Shown piece by piece: positions 1-8,153 of a stretch of DNA of 38,808 nt. Numbering within the stretch: the stretch's first letter is position 1; every line of letters begins with the position of its first letter. The DNA is from Clostridium punense (GTDB taxonomy: Bacteria; Bacillota; Clostridia; Clostridiales; Clostridiaceae), in the NCBI RefSeq assembly GCF_017874425.1, contig NZ_JAGGLL010000035.1, positions 1-38,808 on the forward strand. The letters run 5' to 3'. A program made the translations under genes and the position numbers. A model generated the notes under the pieces. That model searched no databases. It was not told the origin of the DNA and saw nothing but the letters and a program-made list of their open reading frames with translations.

Positions 1-66
1 AACTTAAATCAGAATATTGAACTAGTAAAGGGTATAGTCAACCCCCTTGAGTACTACAAAGAATAA
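1..66 (+). CDS. C-terminal end of an upstream gene (partial)
   Basis: Frame 1 is open from the first base to a TAA at 64-66 and gives 21 residues ending in EYYKE. The next gene starts 70 bp later with its own ribosome binding site, so this is plausibly the tail of a gene that starts outside the window. Too little remains to recognise a family, and an open run this short could also be chance. Confidence 0.35.
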   Translation, partial: NLNQNIELVKGIVNPLEYYKE

Positions 67-136
67 TTAAAGTTTTCAAGTGGTAAATCTATATATATAG
101 GAGAAAATATTTATATAAAATTGGAGGAGAAGTAAC

Positions 137-736
137 ATGAAAAAAGATTTTTATTCTGCAGTGGCAGACAGACGTTCATTTTATGGTATAGGTAAGGAGT
201 CAGTAATTTCTGACGAGAGAATTCAAGAGGTTGTTGAACATGCTGTAAAATATGCTCCATCAGCTTTTAACTCTCAAAGCACAAGAGTGGTTTTACTATT
301 AGGACATGAGCACGATATGTTATGGAATATTACAAAAGAAGCTTTAAGAAAAATAGTACCTGAAGATAAATTCAAACCTACTGAGGAAAAAATTAATTCC
401 TTCCAGAATGGATATGGAACAGTTTTATTCTTTGAAGAAAGCTCCATAACTAAAGGACTTCAAGAACAATTCCCTCTTTATAAGGATAATTTCCCTATTT
501 GGGCTCAGCAATCCAATGGTATGAATCAATATATCATATGGACAGCTCTAGAAGTGGAAGGTTTTGGAGTATCATTACAGCACTATAATGAAATTATTGA
601 AGAACAAGTGAAAAATCAGTGGAATATAGAAAGTAACTGGAAGCTAATTGCACAAATGCCTTTTGGAAAACCAACAGCAGAACCAGATGAAAAGCAGTAT
701 ATACCCATAGAACAGCGTGTTAGGGTATTTAAATAA
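137..736 (+). CDS. Nitroreductase family protein (CinD/Frm2-like)
   Basis: A 199-residue FMN-dependent nitroreductase-fold protein. The N-terminus carries the family pattern: RRSFY at about 12-16 (FMN phosphate contact), then APSAFNSQSTR at about 40-50, which lines the flavin site. Length is typical for the short subfamily that includes Lactococcus CinD and yeast Frm2/Hbn1. Such enzymes use NAD(P)H to reduce nitroaromatics or quinones and are often induced by oxidative or metal stress. The ATG follows GGAGGAG at 122-128. It is monocistronic, closed by a bidirectional terminator shared with the convergent gene. The physiological substrate cannot be read from the sequence. Confidence 0.85.
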   Translation: MKKDFYSAVADRRSFYGIGKESVISDERIQEVVEHAVKYAPSAFNSQSTRVVLLLGHEHDMLWNITKEALRKIVPEDKFKPTEEKINSFQNGYGTVLFFEESSITKGLQEQFPLYKDNFPIWAQQSNGMNQYIIWTALEVEGFGVSLQHYNEIIEEQVKNQWNIESNWKLIAQMPFGKPTAEPDEKQYIPIEQRVRVFK

Positions 737-821
737 TAGTACTTAGAGCTGTTAAATAGTCAAAAGCAGTCTAGAAACTTAATGGTTTAAATAATAGAAA
801 ACAATGTTTTAATTTAAAAAT

Positions 822-868
822 ACCCAACAAGGATAATTTCAAACTTTCCTGTTGGGTGTTTTAATTTT
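822..868. terminator. Bidirectional intrinsic terminator
   Basis: Arms ACCCAACA and TGTTGGGT, extended inward by GGA/TCC with a bulge, lie between the convergent nitroreductase and PNPOx-like genes. T-rich runs follow on both strands, so it can end transcription from both sides. Confidence 0.75.
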
Positions 869-870
869 TA

Positions 871-1269
871 TTAGTACAGAGGGAAGGTATCAGGTGCAGT
901 TGTGAAAGAAGAGATAGTAGCTGTACCCTTTGTAAAGTATAAAACTGAAATAATTCCATCATCTACACTATAAAGTGTTTTTAAAGATGGATGAGCTTCA
1001 AGTGCAAATTCTTTAACTTCACGTCTATCATCATTTTCAACTTCTCCAGTTACACGAATCCATTGTCCATTTTTATTCATTGCAGAGATTTCTACTTTTG
1101 GATTTTCTAGCATTTGTTTAAAGCATTCTTTTGTGTTGTTGGTAAGAATATATAGTTTTCCCTCATATTCAAACACAGCGCCGAAAGGCCTTACTCTTGG
1201 TTGATCTCCTTCAGTAGTTGCTAAGTAAAAAGTACCACTTTCTTGTAAGAATTCTAAAGCTTTTTTCAT
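871..1269 (-). CDS. Pyridoxamine 5'-phosphate oxidase-like flavin-binding protein
   Basis: A 132-residue split-barrel protein of the PNPOx-like family. Visible features are an N-terminal FYLATTEGDQPRVRPFG strand pair (about 14-30), the LYILTNNTKECFKQM segment and a C-terminal barrel strand. Small members bind FMN, F420 or heme and are usually oxidoreductases of unknown substrate. The frame stays open upstream to 1449, but that extension runs into the divergent hxlR-type gene. The start chosen here (codon 1267-1269) has AGGAGAGG just upstream. Divergence from the HxlR regulator suggests redox or electrophile control of this gene. Confidence 0.8.
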   Translation of the reverse strand: MKKALEFLQESGTFYLATTEGDQPRVRPFGAVFEYEGKLYILTNNTKECFKQMLENPKVEISAMNKNGQWIRVTGEVENDDRREVKEFALEAHPSLKTLYSVDDGIISVLYFTKGTATISSFTTAPDTFPLY

Positions 1270-1344
1270 AATTATTGTTCCTCTCCTAACTTTGTGATAA
1301 AATTGATTATGCAATAATAATAGCATGTACAATATTAATAACAA

Positions 1345-1383
1345 GTACGATTTTTTCGTAATGTAAGTATCCAATAAGATACT
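1345..1383. promoter_or_regulatory. Candidate HxlR operators in the divergent intergenic region
   Basis: Two inverted repeats sit between the PNPOx-like and HxlR genes. GTACGA-TTTTT-TCGTAA (1345-1361) is near perfect. AGTATC-N6-GATACT (1366-1383) is perfect and ends just before the hxlR ribosome binding site. HxlR proteins commonly bind such short palindromes and control the divergent gene. Binding here is inferred from position and symmetry only. Confidence 0.45.
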
Positions 1384-1398
1384 GTAAGAGGAGAAACC

Positions 1399-1740
1399 AT
1401 GGAAAATATAGATAACCTTTTTGGAAAGTGTCCATACTTTACTGCACAAAAATTACTTTCAGGAAAATGGTCAATTTTAATAATGTATCATTTGAATGAG
1501 GGAACATTAAGATTTGGAGAATTGCAAAGGACAATGGGAAGTATTACTCAAGCTACATTAACAAAGCAATTGAGAATGTTAGAAGAGTTTGGATTAGTTA
1601 ATCGATATGTATATTCAGAAATTCCACCTAAAGTTGAGTACTCACTTACGGATTCGGGAAGGGAGTTTCAGCCTGTATTAGAGCAGGTTAGAATTTTGGG
1701 AGAAAAGTATATTGAATCTCTTCAGACTGAAGAAGGTTAA
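1399..1740 (+). CDS. HxlR family transcriptional regulator
   Basis: A 113-residue winged-helix regulator. Cys11 in the N-terminal GKCPYF segment matches the redox-reactive cysteine of YodB/HypR-type HxlR proteins. The KLLSGKWSILIMYHL helix, the recognition region TQATLTKQLRMLEEFGLV (about 50-67) and the wing motif PPKVEYSLTDSGRE are all present. Start ATG follows GAGGAG at 1388-1393. It is divergent from the PNPOx-like gene and probably represses that gene and itself, responding to electrophiles or oxidants through Cys11. The DNA-binding role is firm; target and signal are inferred. Confidence 0.88.
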   Translation: MENIDNLFGKCPYFTAQKLLSGKWSILIMYHLNEGTLRFGELQRTMGSITQATLTKQLRMLEEFGLVNRYVYSEIPPKVEYSLTDSGREFQPVLEQVRILGEKYIESLQTEEG

Positions 1741-1757
1741 ATTGAATAGTTTTTTAT

Positions 1758-1795
1758 AGCCATAATATTCATAGTGAATTTTATGGTTTTTTGTT
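1758..1795 (+). terminator. Intrinsic terminator after hxlR-type gene
   Basis: Stem CCATAATATTC / GAATTTTATGG with one mismatch and a 5-nt loop, followed by TTTTTTGTT. Confidence 0.75.
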
Positions 1796-1935
1796 ATCTA
1801 GAAATCTTTGCCTTGCTGAAAATAGTGATGGAATAACTTTAATCATAATAGGTGGAGATTAAAGAAAAAACGAAGTAAGAGTAATTTTGGAGTTAACTTT
1901 ATATTTAACTACTAATATGTAGAAAATGTAATTTA

Positions 1936-1944
1936 TGTTATAAT
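1936..1944 (+). promoter_or_regulatory. Extended -10 promoter element
   Basis: TGTTATAAT (TGn-TATAAT) lies 50 bp before the membrane-anchored protein gene at 1994. No good -35 is visible, which fits an extended -10 promoter. Confidence 0.5.
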
Positions 1945-1993
1945 TTACTTAGAGCTAACTGTGAAACAATAATTATAAAGGGGAAGTGTAATT

Positions 1994-2455
1994 GTGAATT
2001 TGAAAAAGAATATCATTAGAATCCTAGCAGTTTTAATAGTATTAATTATTGTGAGAAACATTATTCCTTTTTCAAAACCTGGCATAAAAGTAACGTATAA
2101 TGGAAGCAAGGTTGAAACTGCTCAGTGGGATTATATTTGGGTTCCGAAAAATAGCGGAGGAAATTCTGGAATATGTGATGTTATACCCAAATTAGCGGAT
2201 AATATTAAAGCTACTACTGTAAAAGGTGGAGATAAAGTTAAATTTAGGTTTAACACAATATTAAAGCAACCAAGAAAAACAGTAACATTGCATATGGTAA
2301 ATAATGAAGAAATACCAGTTAATAAGAGAGAATCTTGGAAGGGAAATAATTATTTTAGTGCGCCAAAAGAAAAAGGAGAATATGTTTATATAATTAATGG
2401 TGATTGGGATAGAACTCATGACGCTAATTATTTAGTGAAAATATGCGTTGAGTAG
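1994..2455 (+). CDS. Membrane-anchored extracytoplasmic protein, unknown function
   Basis: I do not recognise a family. The 153-residue product starts with a few Lys/Asn residues and a strong hydrophobic helix (about 8-25), then a hydrophilic domain of about 120 residues rich in beta-prone segments, consistent with a signal anchor holding a domain outside the cell. Two cysteines (in GICDV and near the C-terminus in KICVE) could form a disulphide. It starts with GTG after AAGGGGAA at 1978-1985. It is followed 48 bp later by another secreted or membrane protein, probably in the same transcript. Confidence 0.6.
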   Translation: MNLKKNIIRILAVLIVLIIVRNIIPFSKPGIKVTYNGSKVETAQWDYIWVPKNSGGNSGICDVIPKLADNIKATTVKGGDKVKFRFNTILKQPRKTVTLHMVNNEEIPVNKRESWKGNNYFSAPKEKGEYVYIINGDWDRTHDANYLVKICVE

Positions 2456-2503
2456 TAGATAAGAGGGTTATTATTGAATATAACTAAAAGGGATGGGGTT
2501 AAT

Positions 2504-3232
2504 ATGAAAAAATGGGATAAAACATTACTGATAATTATGCTTCTATGCACATTAATAATATTAAATTTTCCTATAAAAGCTACAGCAAACTCTGCAGAAC
2601 CACCAGCATTGATTATACTGGTTAATAATCCACCTAAAGATCTTTCAATTGTATTGGAATCAGGCACAGTCAGTGAAAATGTTAGGTTTAGTAGGCGTGC
2701 ATGGGAAGGATACTATGCTTTTTATTCGAAAGAAATTAGAGGACTTAGCAAGTATAAGTTTAAAATATCAACCGCAAAAGAGAGCTTTGAGTGCACAATT
2801 ACAGAACCATTAAAGGAATATGATAACGTATTCACCTTAGATATGGCTAATAAGCAACTAATACCAGGAAAATCTAAACTGCGAGATATTCTCTTAGTAG
2901 TAATACGAGTAATACTTACACTTATAATTGAAGGAATTGTGTTCTGGCTTCTTGGGTTTAGACAAAAGAGAAGCTGGATTATATTTCTTTTTATAAATCT
3001 TTTTACACAAGGGGCATTGAACTTTTGGTTGAATTGGGGCGGGTTTGTAATTGAAAGTTACCTCATTATCAAATTATTTATAGGAGAATGGTTTGTATTT
3101 TTATTTGAAGTAATTGCTTTTCCACTACTTATTAAGGAACGACAAAAAGCTACTATGGTGGGATACGCATTTTTAGCTAATTTAGTAAGCTTATTTGCTG
3201 GAGGGGTTATCATCGCTGCTCTACCAATTTAA
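2504..3232 (+). CDS. Signal-peptide-bearing multi-pass membrane protein, unknown function
   Basis: The 242-residue product begins with a classical signal peptide (MKKWDK, hydrophobic core, ATA-N cleavage site). An extracellular beta-rich domain of roughly 90 residues follows, then four to five membrane helices (from about residue 130 to the end). ATG 2504 is chosen because GATGGGG lies 5 nt upstream and it gives a normal signal peptide. An in-frame TTG at 2474, with AAGAGGG upstream, is an alternative adding ten residues. Probably co-transcribed with the preceding anchored protein. No catalytic motif is visible. Confidence 0.6.
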   Translation: MKKWDKTLLIIMLLCTLIILNFPIKATANSAEPPALIILVNNPPKDLSIVLESGTVSENVRFSRRAWEGYYAFYSKEIRGLSKYKFKISTAKESFECTITEPLKEYDNVFTLDMANKQLIPGKSKLRDILLVVIRVILTLIIEGIVFWLLGFRQKRSWIIFLFINLFTQGALNFWLNWGGFVIESYLIIKLFIGEWFVFLFEVIAFPLLIKERQKATMVGYAFLANLVSLFAGGVIIAALPI

Positions 3233-3325
3233 ACTTAATAATAACAATACTAGGGATGGACTCTTAATTTACATGCAAAAGCATTAGAAAAAAATTCATA
3301 ATATGAGCCACTTTAAGGAGGAAAT

Positions 3326-4078
3326 ATGGATTACAAAACTATTATGGACTCAATTTTAAAAAAATATAAAGAAATTCTTAATGAAAACTTAGTAGGCATC
3401 TACCTACATGGTTCTATTGCACTCAACTGTTTTAACTGGGAAAAGAGTGATATAGATTTTATTGTTGTAATCAATGAAAGGTTATCACAAGAAACAAAAC
3501 TCCAGTTATTAAAGGTATTAGAGGATTTAAGGCTCGAAGCTCCTAAAAAGGGCTTGGAAATGAGCGTAGTGCTTAAAGAATATTGCACCAACTTTAAATA
3601 TCCTACTCCTTATGAACTTCATTATTCAAAGCAATGGTTAGAAAAATATTTGGAAAACCCTTTATTATTGTGTGGAGAAGAAATTAAAACTGATAAAGAT
3701 TTAGCTGCTCATTTCACCATAATTAAACATGTGGGCATTGTTTTGTATGGACAATCAATAGAGGAAGTTTTCAGAAAAATACCAAAGGAGAGTTATATAG
3801 ATAGCATTAAGGGGGATATAGAGAATGCTAAGATTGAAATAATGGATAATCCCATGTATATAGTGTTAAATTTATGTAGAGTTTTAGCCTACATAAAAGA
3901 GGATTTAATTCTTTCGAAGGAGCAAGGGGCCCTATGGGGGTTAGAGAACTTACCTAAGGAGTATAGTAACCTTCTTAAGGAGGCTTTGAATAGCTATAGA
4001 ACTGATATAATAATGAATATAAATAAGAATGAAGCTGGGAGCTTTTGTGAATATATGTTAGACAAGATTTTTAATTGA
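3326..4078 (+). CDS. AadA-like nucleotidyltransferase (aminoglycoside adenylyltransferase family)
   Basis: A 250-residue protein with an N-terminal nucleotidyltransferase domain: LHGSIALNCF, then SDIDFIVV, the hG[GS]-X10-DxD signature that binds Mg-ATP. The C-terminal half is helical (YILNLCRVLAYIKEDLILSKEQGALWGL-type region at about 178-208), as in the DUF4111 domain of ANT(3'')/ANT(9) enzymes. The length matches AadA (about 260). It could adenylylate spectinomycin or streptomycin, but chromosomal homologues in Firmicutes often have no proven resistance role. Start ATG follows AAGGAGG at 3315-3321. Confidence 0.75.
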   Translation: MDYKTIMDSILKKYKEILNENLVGIYLHGSIALNCFNWEKSDIDFIVVINERLSQETKLQLLKVLEDLRLEAPKKGLEMSVVLKEYCTNFKYPTPYELHYSKQWLEKYLENPLLLCGEEIKTDKDLAAHFTIIKHVGIVLYGQSIEEVFRKIPKESYIDSIKGDIENAKIEIMDNPMYIVLNLCRVLAYIKEDLILSKEQGALWGLENLPKEYSNLLKEALNSYRTDIIMNINKNEAGSFCEYMLDKIFN

Positions 4079-4122
4079 AAAAATTTTAGGTTTGAATGGT
4101 TTAACTCATATGTTAAGAAATT

Positions 4123-4158
4123 TTAATAGCCTTAAAGAGCGGAAGGTAAGGCCATTAA
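4123..4158 (+). repeat. Imperfect inverted repeat in intergenic region
   Basis: TTAATaGCCTT and AAGGCcATTAA flank a 14-nt loop between the nucleotidyltransferase gene and the next ORF. There is no T-run after it, so it is unlikely to be a simple terminator; it may be an mRNA hairpin. Confidence 0.35.
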
Positions 4159-4227
4159 CAGTCTAAGAGTTGATTTTATTTCAATATAGGAATAACTTTA
4201 ATTGTAATTTAAAGGAGGCTTTAACTA

Positions 4228-4614
4228 GTGATTTTAGATATTGATTTTAAACCTATAACAGAAAGACTTGCCATAGAACAAGGAGATGGAAGTCAGTACG
4301 CAGCACATGTTGCTGAGATCATTGATGAAATTATTAATAGTTTTGCTATGAGCTTAGATAAAGTGAGGGAAGAAAACCCTGACAATGAAGAAATCCTTAG
4401 AATTGAAGCAGCTAAAGTTATTGATCAGTGGTTAAAAACCATGAGAGAAGATGTTAATAAGAGAAATCAATCTGTATTTTGGGCTAAAAACCTATTGGTC
4501 CTTTTAGTTAAAACTTTAGATGATGTTAAAAGTTATGACCCTTATTTCGGGATAATCTATAATCAGTTTAAAAACAAGTTGCCCAAAAGATATAATATTG
4601 AGAATAAATGTTAG
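4228..4614 (+). CDS. Hypothetical helical cytoplasmic protein
   Basis: I do not recognise this 128-residue protein. It is acidic at the N-terminus, predicted mostly helical, without signal peptide, membrane segment or cysteine motif (one Cys at the end). The GTG start is well supported by AAAGGAGG at 4211-4218, and a perfect terminator follows directly, so it is very probably a real monocistronic gene. Confidence 0.65.
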   Translation: MILDIDFKPITERLAIEQGDGSQYAAHVAEIIDEIINSFAMSLDKVREENPDNEEILRIEAAKVIDQWLKTMREDVNKRNQSVFWAKNLLVLLVKTLDDVKSYDPYFGIIYNQFKNKLPKRYNIENKC

Positions 4615-4616
4615 GT

Positions 4617-4653
4617 AAAATAGCATTGATGTTGCTAACATCAATGCTATTTT
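4617..4653. terminator. Strong intrinsic terminator
   Basis: Perfect 17-bp arms (AAAATAGCATTGATGTT and its complement) around a 3-nt loop. The A-run and T-run flanks make it potentially bidirectional. Confidence 0.9.
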
Positions 4654-5113
4654 CATGTTAGTTGCTATATATTTAATTTAATTTTTTAACAGATACGGCT
4701 CTCACAAGGATTTCATATAGGTGAGTTTTAGATTCAATATGTAGACTTATAAGCCTTGTAGGTGCGTTAAACTACAAGGGTGTATAGGGGTTTAAAGTAT
4801 GATTTCTTGATTTAAAATTTATAAGATAAGCTGTTCAGAAAAAAGAGCCCCCTTGTATAGCAAATCAAGGTCTAAATTTAATTTATTCATAAACTTGAGT
4901 ATTTTAATAATGCTACAAAATGAAATATTAATACAAGGGTTTTTACCAGCATGTTTCATGAATAAGTTAAGATTTCACTAAAAAAACCTATAATAGATAA
5001 TGTTTTGTTGAATATGAATTTATTTAAATATTTTAGATGAATTTAATAATAAAATGGAAAAATCAAAAGAAATGCGTTTAGAATTGTAAAAAAAGCTAAC
5101 TATAAAGAATAGT
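4654..5113. other. Intergenic region without a recognisable gene
   Basis: I find no supported ORF here. It holds a perfect hairpin CCTTGTAG-N10-CTACAAGG (4753-4778) and further ACAAGG/CCTTGTA words near 4705, 4851 and 4931. These could be remnants of a degenerate repeat or binding words, but no consistent spacing is seen. Confidence 0.4.
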
Positions 5114-5168
5114 TTGACAAATTACCCAAAAATGATACAATTATTTTATAGGAGTGAGTGTTCACTCC
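5114..5168 (+). promoter_or_regulatory. Promoter and TetR-type operator heading the chemosensory operon
   Basis: TTGACA (5114-5119) and TACAAT (5136-5141), spaced 16 bp, form a strong sigma-A promoter. Just downstream, GGAGTGA-gtgt-TCACTCC (5151-5168) is a perfect inverted repeat of the type bound by AcrR/TetR regulators. It lies between the promoter and the tetR start, where bound repressor would block elongation. Autoregulation of tetR, and through it the che genes, is inferred. Confidence 0.75.
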
Positions 5169-5183
5169 GCATGGAGGGATTCA

Positions 5184-5780
5184 ATGGATATTTCGTTAAT
5201 ACATAGAAGAGAAGGAATTATTATTTCAACCATAGAGGCTATAAATGAAGTGGGACTTCAAAATCTTTCTACAAAAATAATTGCAAAAAAGGAAGGGGTA
5301 TCAGAAGGAACATTATTTAGACATTTTAAGAATAAAACAGAAATTATGATTGCTGTTCTTGACCATTTTAGTCAATTTGATGATGCAATTATAGAAGCGA
5401 GTGAAAATAAAAATCTTAATCCGGTAGATACAATAACGTATTTTATAACTGCCTACGCTGAGTATTATGAAAACTATCCAGCAATAACAAGTTTAGTGCA
5501 AGCATACGATACTTTAGCTTATGAGGAGGAGCTATCAGAAAAAGTAAGAAGTATTCTAAATAAGCGATTAAACTTCTTATTAAAAACTATTGATAAGGGT
5601 AAAGAAGAAGGGTTTCTTCAAAGGGAAGTAAAAACTGAACTAATTGAAGACTTAATTACTGGAGCATTTAGAGAGATTTGTTTGAAATGGAGATTATCAA
5701 ATTTTACTTTTTCAATTAAGGAGAGAACATTAGAAATGGTAAATATTGTGCTTAAAGCATTCAAAGAAAACAATCGATAA
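5184..5780 (+). CDS. TetR/AcrR family transcriptional regulator
   Basis: A 198-residue TetR-type protein. The N-terminal helix-turn-helix is at about 20-50 (LSTKIIAKKEGVSEGTLFRHF), followed by the FKNKTEIM segment typical of the family. The C-terminal helical domain would bind a ligand and dimerise. ATG 5184 follows TGGAGGGA. A GTG at 5154 in the same frame falls inside the operator palindrome and lacks a ribosome binding site. The gene ends 37 bp before cheA with no terminator, so regulator and chemosensory genes are likely one transcript. Ligand unknown. Confidence 0.88.
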   Translation: MDISLIHRREGIIISTIEAINEVGLQNLSTKIIAKKEGVSEGTLFRHFKNKTEIMIAVLDHFSQFDDAIIEASENKNLNPVDTITYFITAYAEYYENYPAITSLVQAYDTLAYEEELSEKVRSILNKRLNFLLKTIDKGKEEGFLQREVKTELIEDLITGAFREICLKWRLSNFTFSIKERTLEMVNIVLKAFKENNR

Positions 5781-5817
5781 ATATTAGTATTAAAGATTAT
5801 AGCGGGAGGTGAAAAGG

Positions 5818-7887
5818 TTGTCATCCAGTTATATAAGTGATCCTATGCAAGAGGTTTTTATATTTGAAACCTCACAACAACTGGAACAGCTAGAGCAGTC
5901 AGTTATAAAAGCAGAAACATCAGGCGGTTACGCTAGTGAAATTATTAATGAGATATTTAGAATAATGCACACTATAAAAAGCTCTGCAGCAATGATGCTT
6001 TATAACAATATGTCTACTGTTGCTCATAATACTGAGGAGTTATTTTATTTCATCAGAGAAGAAAAACCTAAAAATATAGAGGTTTCTTCACTCTGTGACC
6101 TAGTTTTTGAGGCAATTGATTTTATGAAATTAGAAGTTGAAAAGATAAAAAATGGAGATGAGGCTGACGGTAATCCAACGATTTTAGTGGAAAAGACAAA
6201 AGAATATTTGAAATATTTAAAACAAATAAATAATTCACTTAGTGAAACTACAAACAATGAGGAAAATAACAGTGGTATTAAAAACCAGAAGAAGCAATTT
6301 TATATAAGTTCTAATAAAGCAGTAATAAAGGCAAATCGTAACACTTTCAGAGCAACTATCTATTTTCAAGATGGATGTGAGATGGAGAACATAAGAGCTT
6401 TTACTATTACTCATAACCTAAGGGACATTACAGAAGAATTTAGGCATGTTCCTGAAGATATTATTGAGGATAATGACAGCTCAGAAATTATTAAAAAACA
6501 AGGTTTTACAATCTACTTAAAGACTGATGAATCCTTTGATTTTATGGATAACTTTTTCAAGCAATCAGCTTTTTTAGAAAAGCTAGAATTAGTTCAATTA
6601 CAAAGTGATGAGGAGTATCTTAACATTAATAGGGAAAAAAGTACTAGTAATGAATTGAAAATTCCTAAGCTTGAAGAAGTAGTTGATAAGGAAACACCTT
6701 CTACAAATGTTAATCAAAGTCAAAGCATTATAAGTGTTAATGTGGAAAAGCTGGACAAGTTAATGAACTTAGTTGGAGAAATGGTTATTGCAGAGTCTAT
6801 GGTTACTGAAAATCCAGATTTAACAGGGTTAACTCTAGAGAACTTCAATAAAGCTGCAAGACAGCTTAAAAAAATAACAGACGAATTACAAGATGTTGTA
6901 ATGTCTATAAGAATGATTCCTTTAGGCCCAACTTTTGTAAAGATGAACAGAATTGTTAGGGATATGAGTAAAAAATTAAGTAAAGAAGTTCAGCTTGAAA
7001 TAATCGGTGAGGATACAGAGGTTGATAAGAACATAATTGAGCATATTGGAGATCCACTTATGCATATTGTAAGAAACTCAGTTGACCACGGTATTGAGCC
7101 TGTTGAGGAAAGACTAAATAAAGGAAAACCTGGGGCTGGAACTATAACTTTAGAAGCAAACCATGCTGGAAGCGAAGTTTTAATTATTATAAGGGATGAT
7201 GGCAAAGGGTTAAATAAGGCAGGGATTATTGAAAAGGCATTGGAAAATGGTCTGATAACTAAAGATCCAGAAGAAATGACGGATAAAGAGATATTTAATT
7301 TAATATTTTTACCGGGATTCTCAACTAAAGAAGCTGTAACAGAGTTTTCAGGTAGAGGAGTAGGTATGGATGTGGTGGCTAAAAATATTGAGGCTGTTGG
7401 AGGAGCTATTGAAGTTGAAAGTGAAGTAGATAAGGGGACAATCATAACATTAAAGATACCGTTAACCCTAGCTATTATTGATGGAATGAATATAAGGGTT
7501 GGAAAATCACGTTATACAATTCCTACAACATCAATTAAGGAATCATTTAGATCTAAGGAAGGGGAAGTATTTAAAGTTCCTGGGGGAAATGAAATGATTA
7601 TGATTAGGGGAATGTGCTTCCCTATATTAAGACTTCATGAGCATTATAAAGTGGAAACAGGTATTACAAAAATCCATGATGGAATATTAATAATGTGCGA
7701 AAGTAATAGCAAAACCCTATGCATTTTCGCTGACGAACTTATAGGACAACAGCAGGTAGTTGTAAAATCATTACCTAGTTATATGAATAGTATAAAAAGA
7801 GTTAATGGACTAGCAGGATGCACCCTACTTGGGGATGGAAGCATAAGTCTTATTTTAGATATTAATGAACTATTGAATAGAATTTAG
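5818..7887 (+). CDS. cheA: Chemotaxis-type histidine kinase CheA
   Basis: A 689-residue soluble kinase with the full CheA order: HPt domain with phospho-His51 in HTIKSSAAM, a P2-like response-regulator docking region (about 155-260), the P3 dimerisation helices (from SVNVEKLDKLMNLVGEM), the ATPase domain (N-box HIVRNSVDHG, G1 RDDGKGL, G2 FSGRGVGMDVV) and a C-terminal CheW-like domain. It autophosphorylates under receptor control and passes phosphate to receivers such as CheB. Start TTG 5818 is chosen because GGGAGGTG ends 6 nt upstream; the GTG at 5809 overlaps that site. The HPt motif differs slightly from the flagellar HTLKG form. Confidence 0.95.
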   Translation: MSSSYISDPMQEVFIFETSQQLEQLEQSVIKAETSGGYASEIINEIFRIMHTIKSSAAMMLYNNMSTVAHNTEELFYFIREEKPKNIEVSSLCDLVFEAIDFMKLEVEKIKNGDEADGNPTILVEKTKEYLKYLKQINNSLSETTNNEENNSGIKNQKKQFYISSNKAVIKANRNTFRATIYFQDGCEMENIRAFTITHNLRDITEEFRHVPEDIIEDNDSSEIIKKQGFTIYLKTDESFDFMDNFFKQSAFLEKLELVQLQSDEEYLNINREKSTSNELKIPKLEEVVDKETPSTNVNQSQSIISVNVEKLDKLMNLVGEMVIAESMVTENPDLTGLTLENFNKAARQLKKITDELQDVVMSIRMIPLGPTFVKMNRIVRDMSKKLSKEVQLEIIGEDTEVDKNIIEHIGDPLMHIVRNSVDHGIEPVEERLNKGKPGAGTITLEANHAGSEVLIIIRDDGKGLNKAGIIEKALENGLITKDPEEMTDKEIFNLIFLPGFSTKEAVTEFSGRGVGMDVVAKNIEAVGGAIEVESEVDKGTIITLKIPLTLAIIDGMNIRVGKSRYTIPTTSIKESFRSKEGEVFKVPGGNEMIMIRGMCFPILRLHEHYKVETGITKIHDGILIMCESNSKTLCIFADELIGQQQVVVKSLPSYMNSIKRVNGLAGCTLLGDGSISLILDINELLNRI

Positions 7888-7964
7888 TGCATTAAAGAAG
7901 CTTATATATGTCAACCGAAATCACAATAATGAAATCATAAATAAAGCCTAAGGGGGGCTTAAGG

Positions 7965-8153
7965 ATGGATGAGATAATTGAAATACTAAGAGACAAACTT
8001 TATAGAGCCATTGAAAATGGTAATAGTGAAGAAATATTAAAAGCTAGTATGGATTTAGACATAGAAATTGTTAGGGTGATGATTGCTGATTCTTATGTAG
8101 CAAGAAATTATAGGAATAAAAATGTGAATTATGCGGGAAGGATGTGGAAATAG
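7965..8153 (+). CDS. Spo0E-like small phosphatase-family protein
   Basis: A 62-residue protein with the Spo0E-like arrangement: helix 1 (IIEILRDKLYRAIENG), a turn, and helix 2 starting with SMDLDIEIVRV, which fits the SxxLD signature at about 29-33. Family members dephosphorylate the response regulator Spo0A. Lying between cheA and cheW with GGGGGG upstream, it may act on a receiver of this pathway, or link the pathway to Spo0A; both are inference. The gene is shorter than B. subtilis Spo0E (85) but normal for clostridial members. Its stop overlaps the proposed cheW start. Confidence 0.65.
   Translation: MDEIIEILRDKLYRAIENGNSEEILKASMDLDIEIVRVMIADSYVARNYRNKNVNYAGRMWK

Noticed and set aside
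1270-1449. Long N-terminal extension of the PNPOx-like frame on the minus strand
   Set aside because: It runs into the divergent HxlR gene, contains a hydrophobic low-quality translation and lacks a ribosome binding site; AGGAGAGG supports the internal ATG at 1269.
4654-5113. CRISPR-like array from repeated ACAAGG/CCTTGTA words
   Set aside because: Words are short, in both orientations and irregularly spaced; no repeat-spacer periodicity.
6990-7445. 151-codon open frame antisense to cheA
   Set aside because: Shadow of the conserved CheA ATPase domain; no ribosome binding site and Ser/Pro/Ile-rich composition typical of antisense frames.
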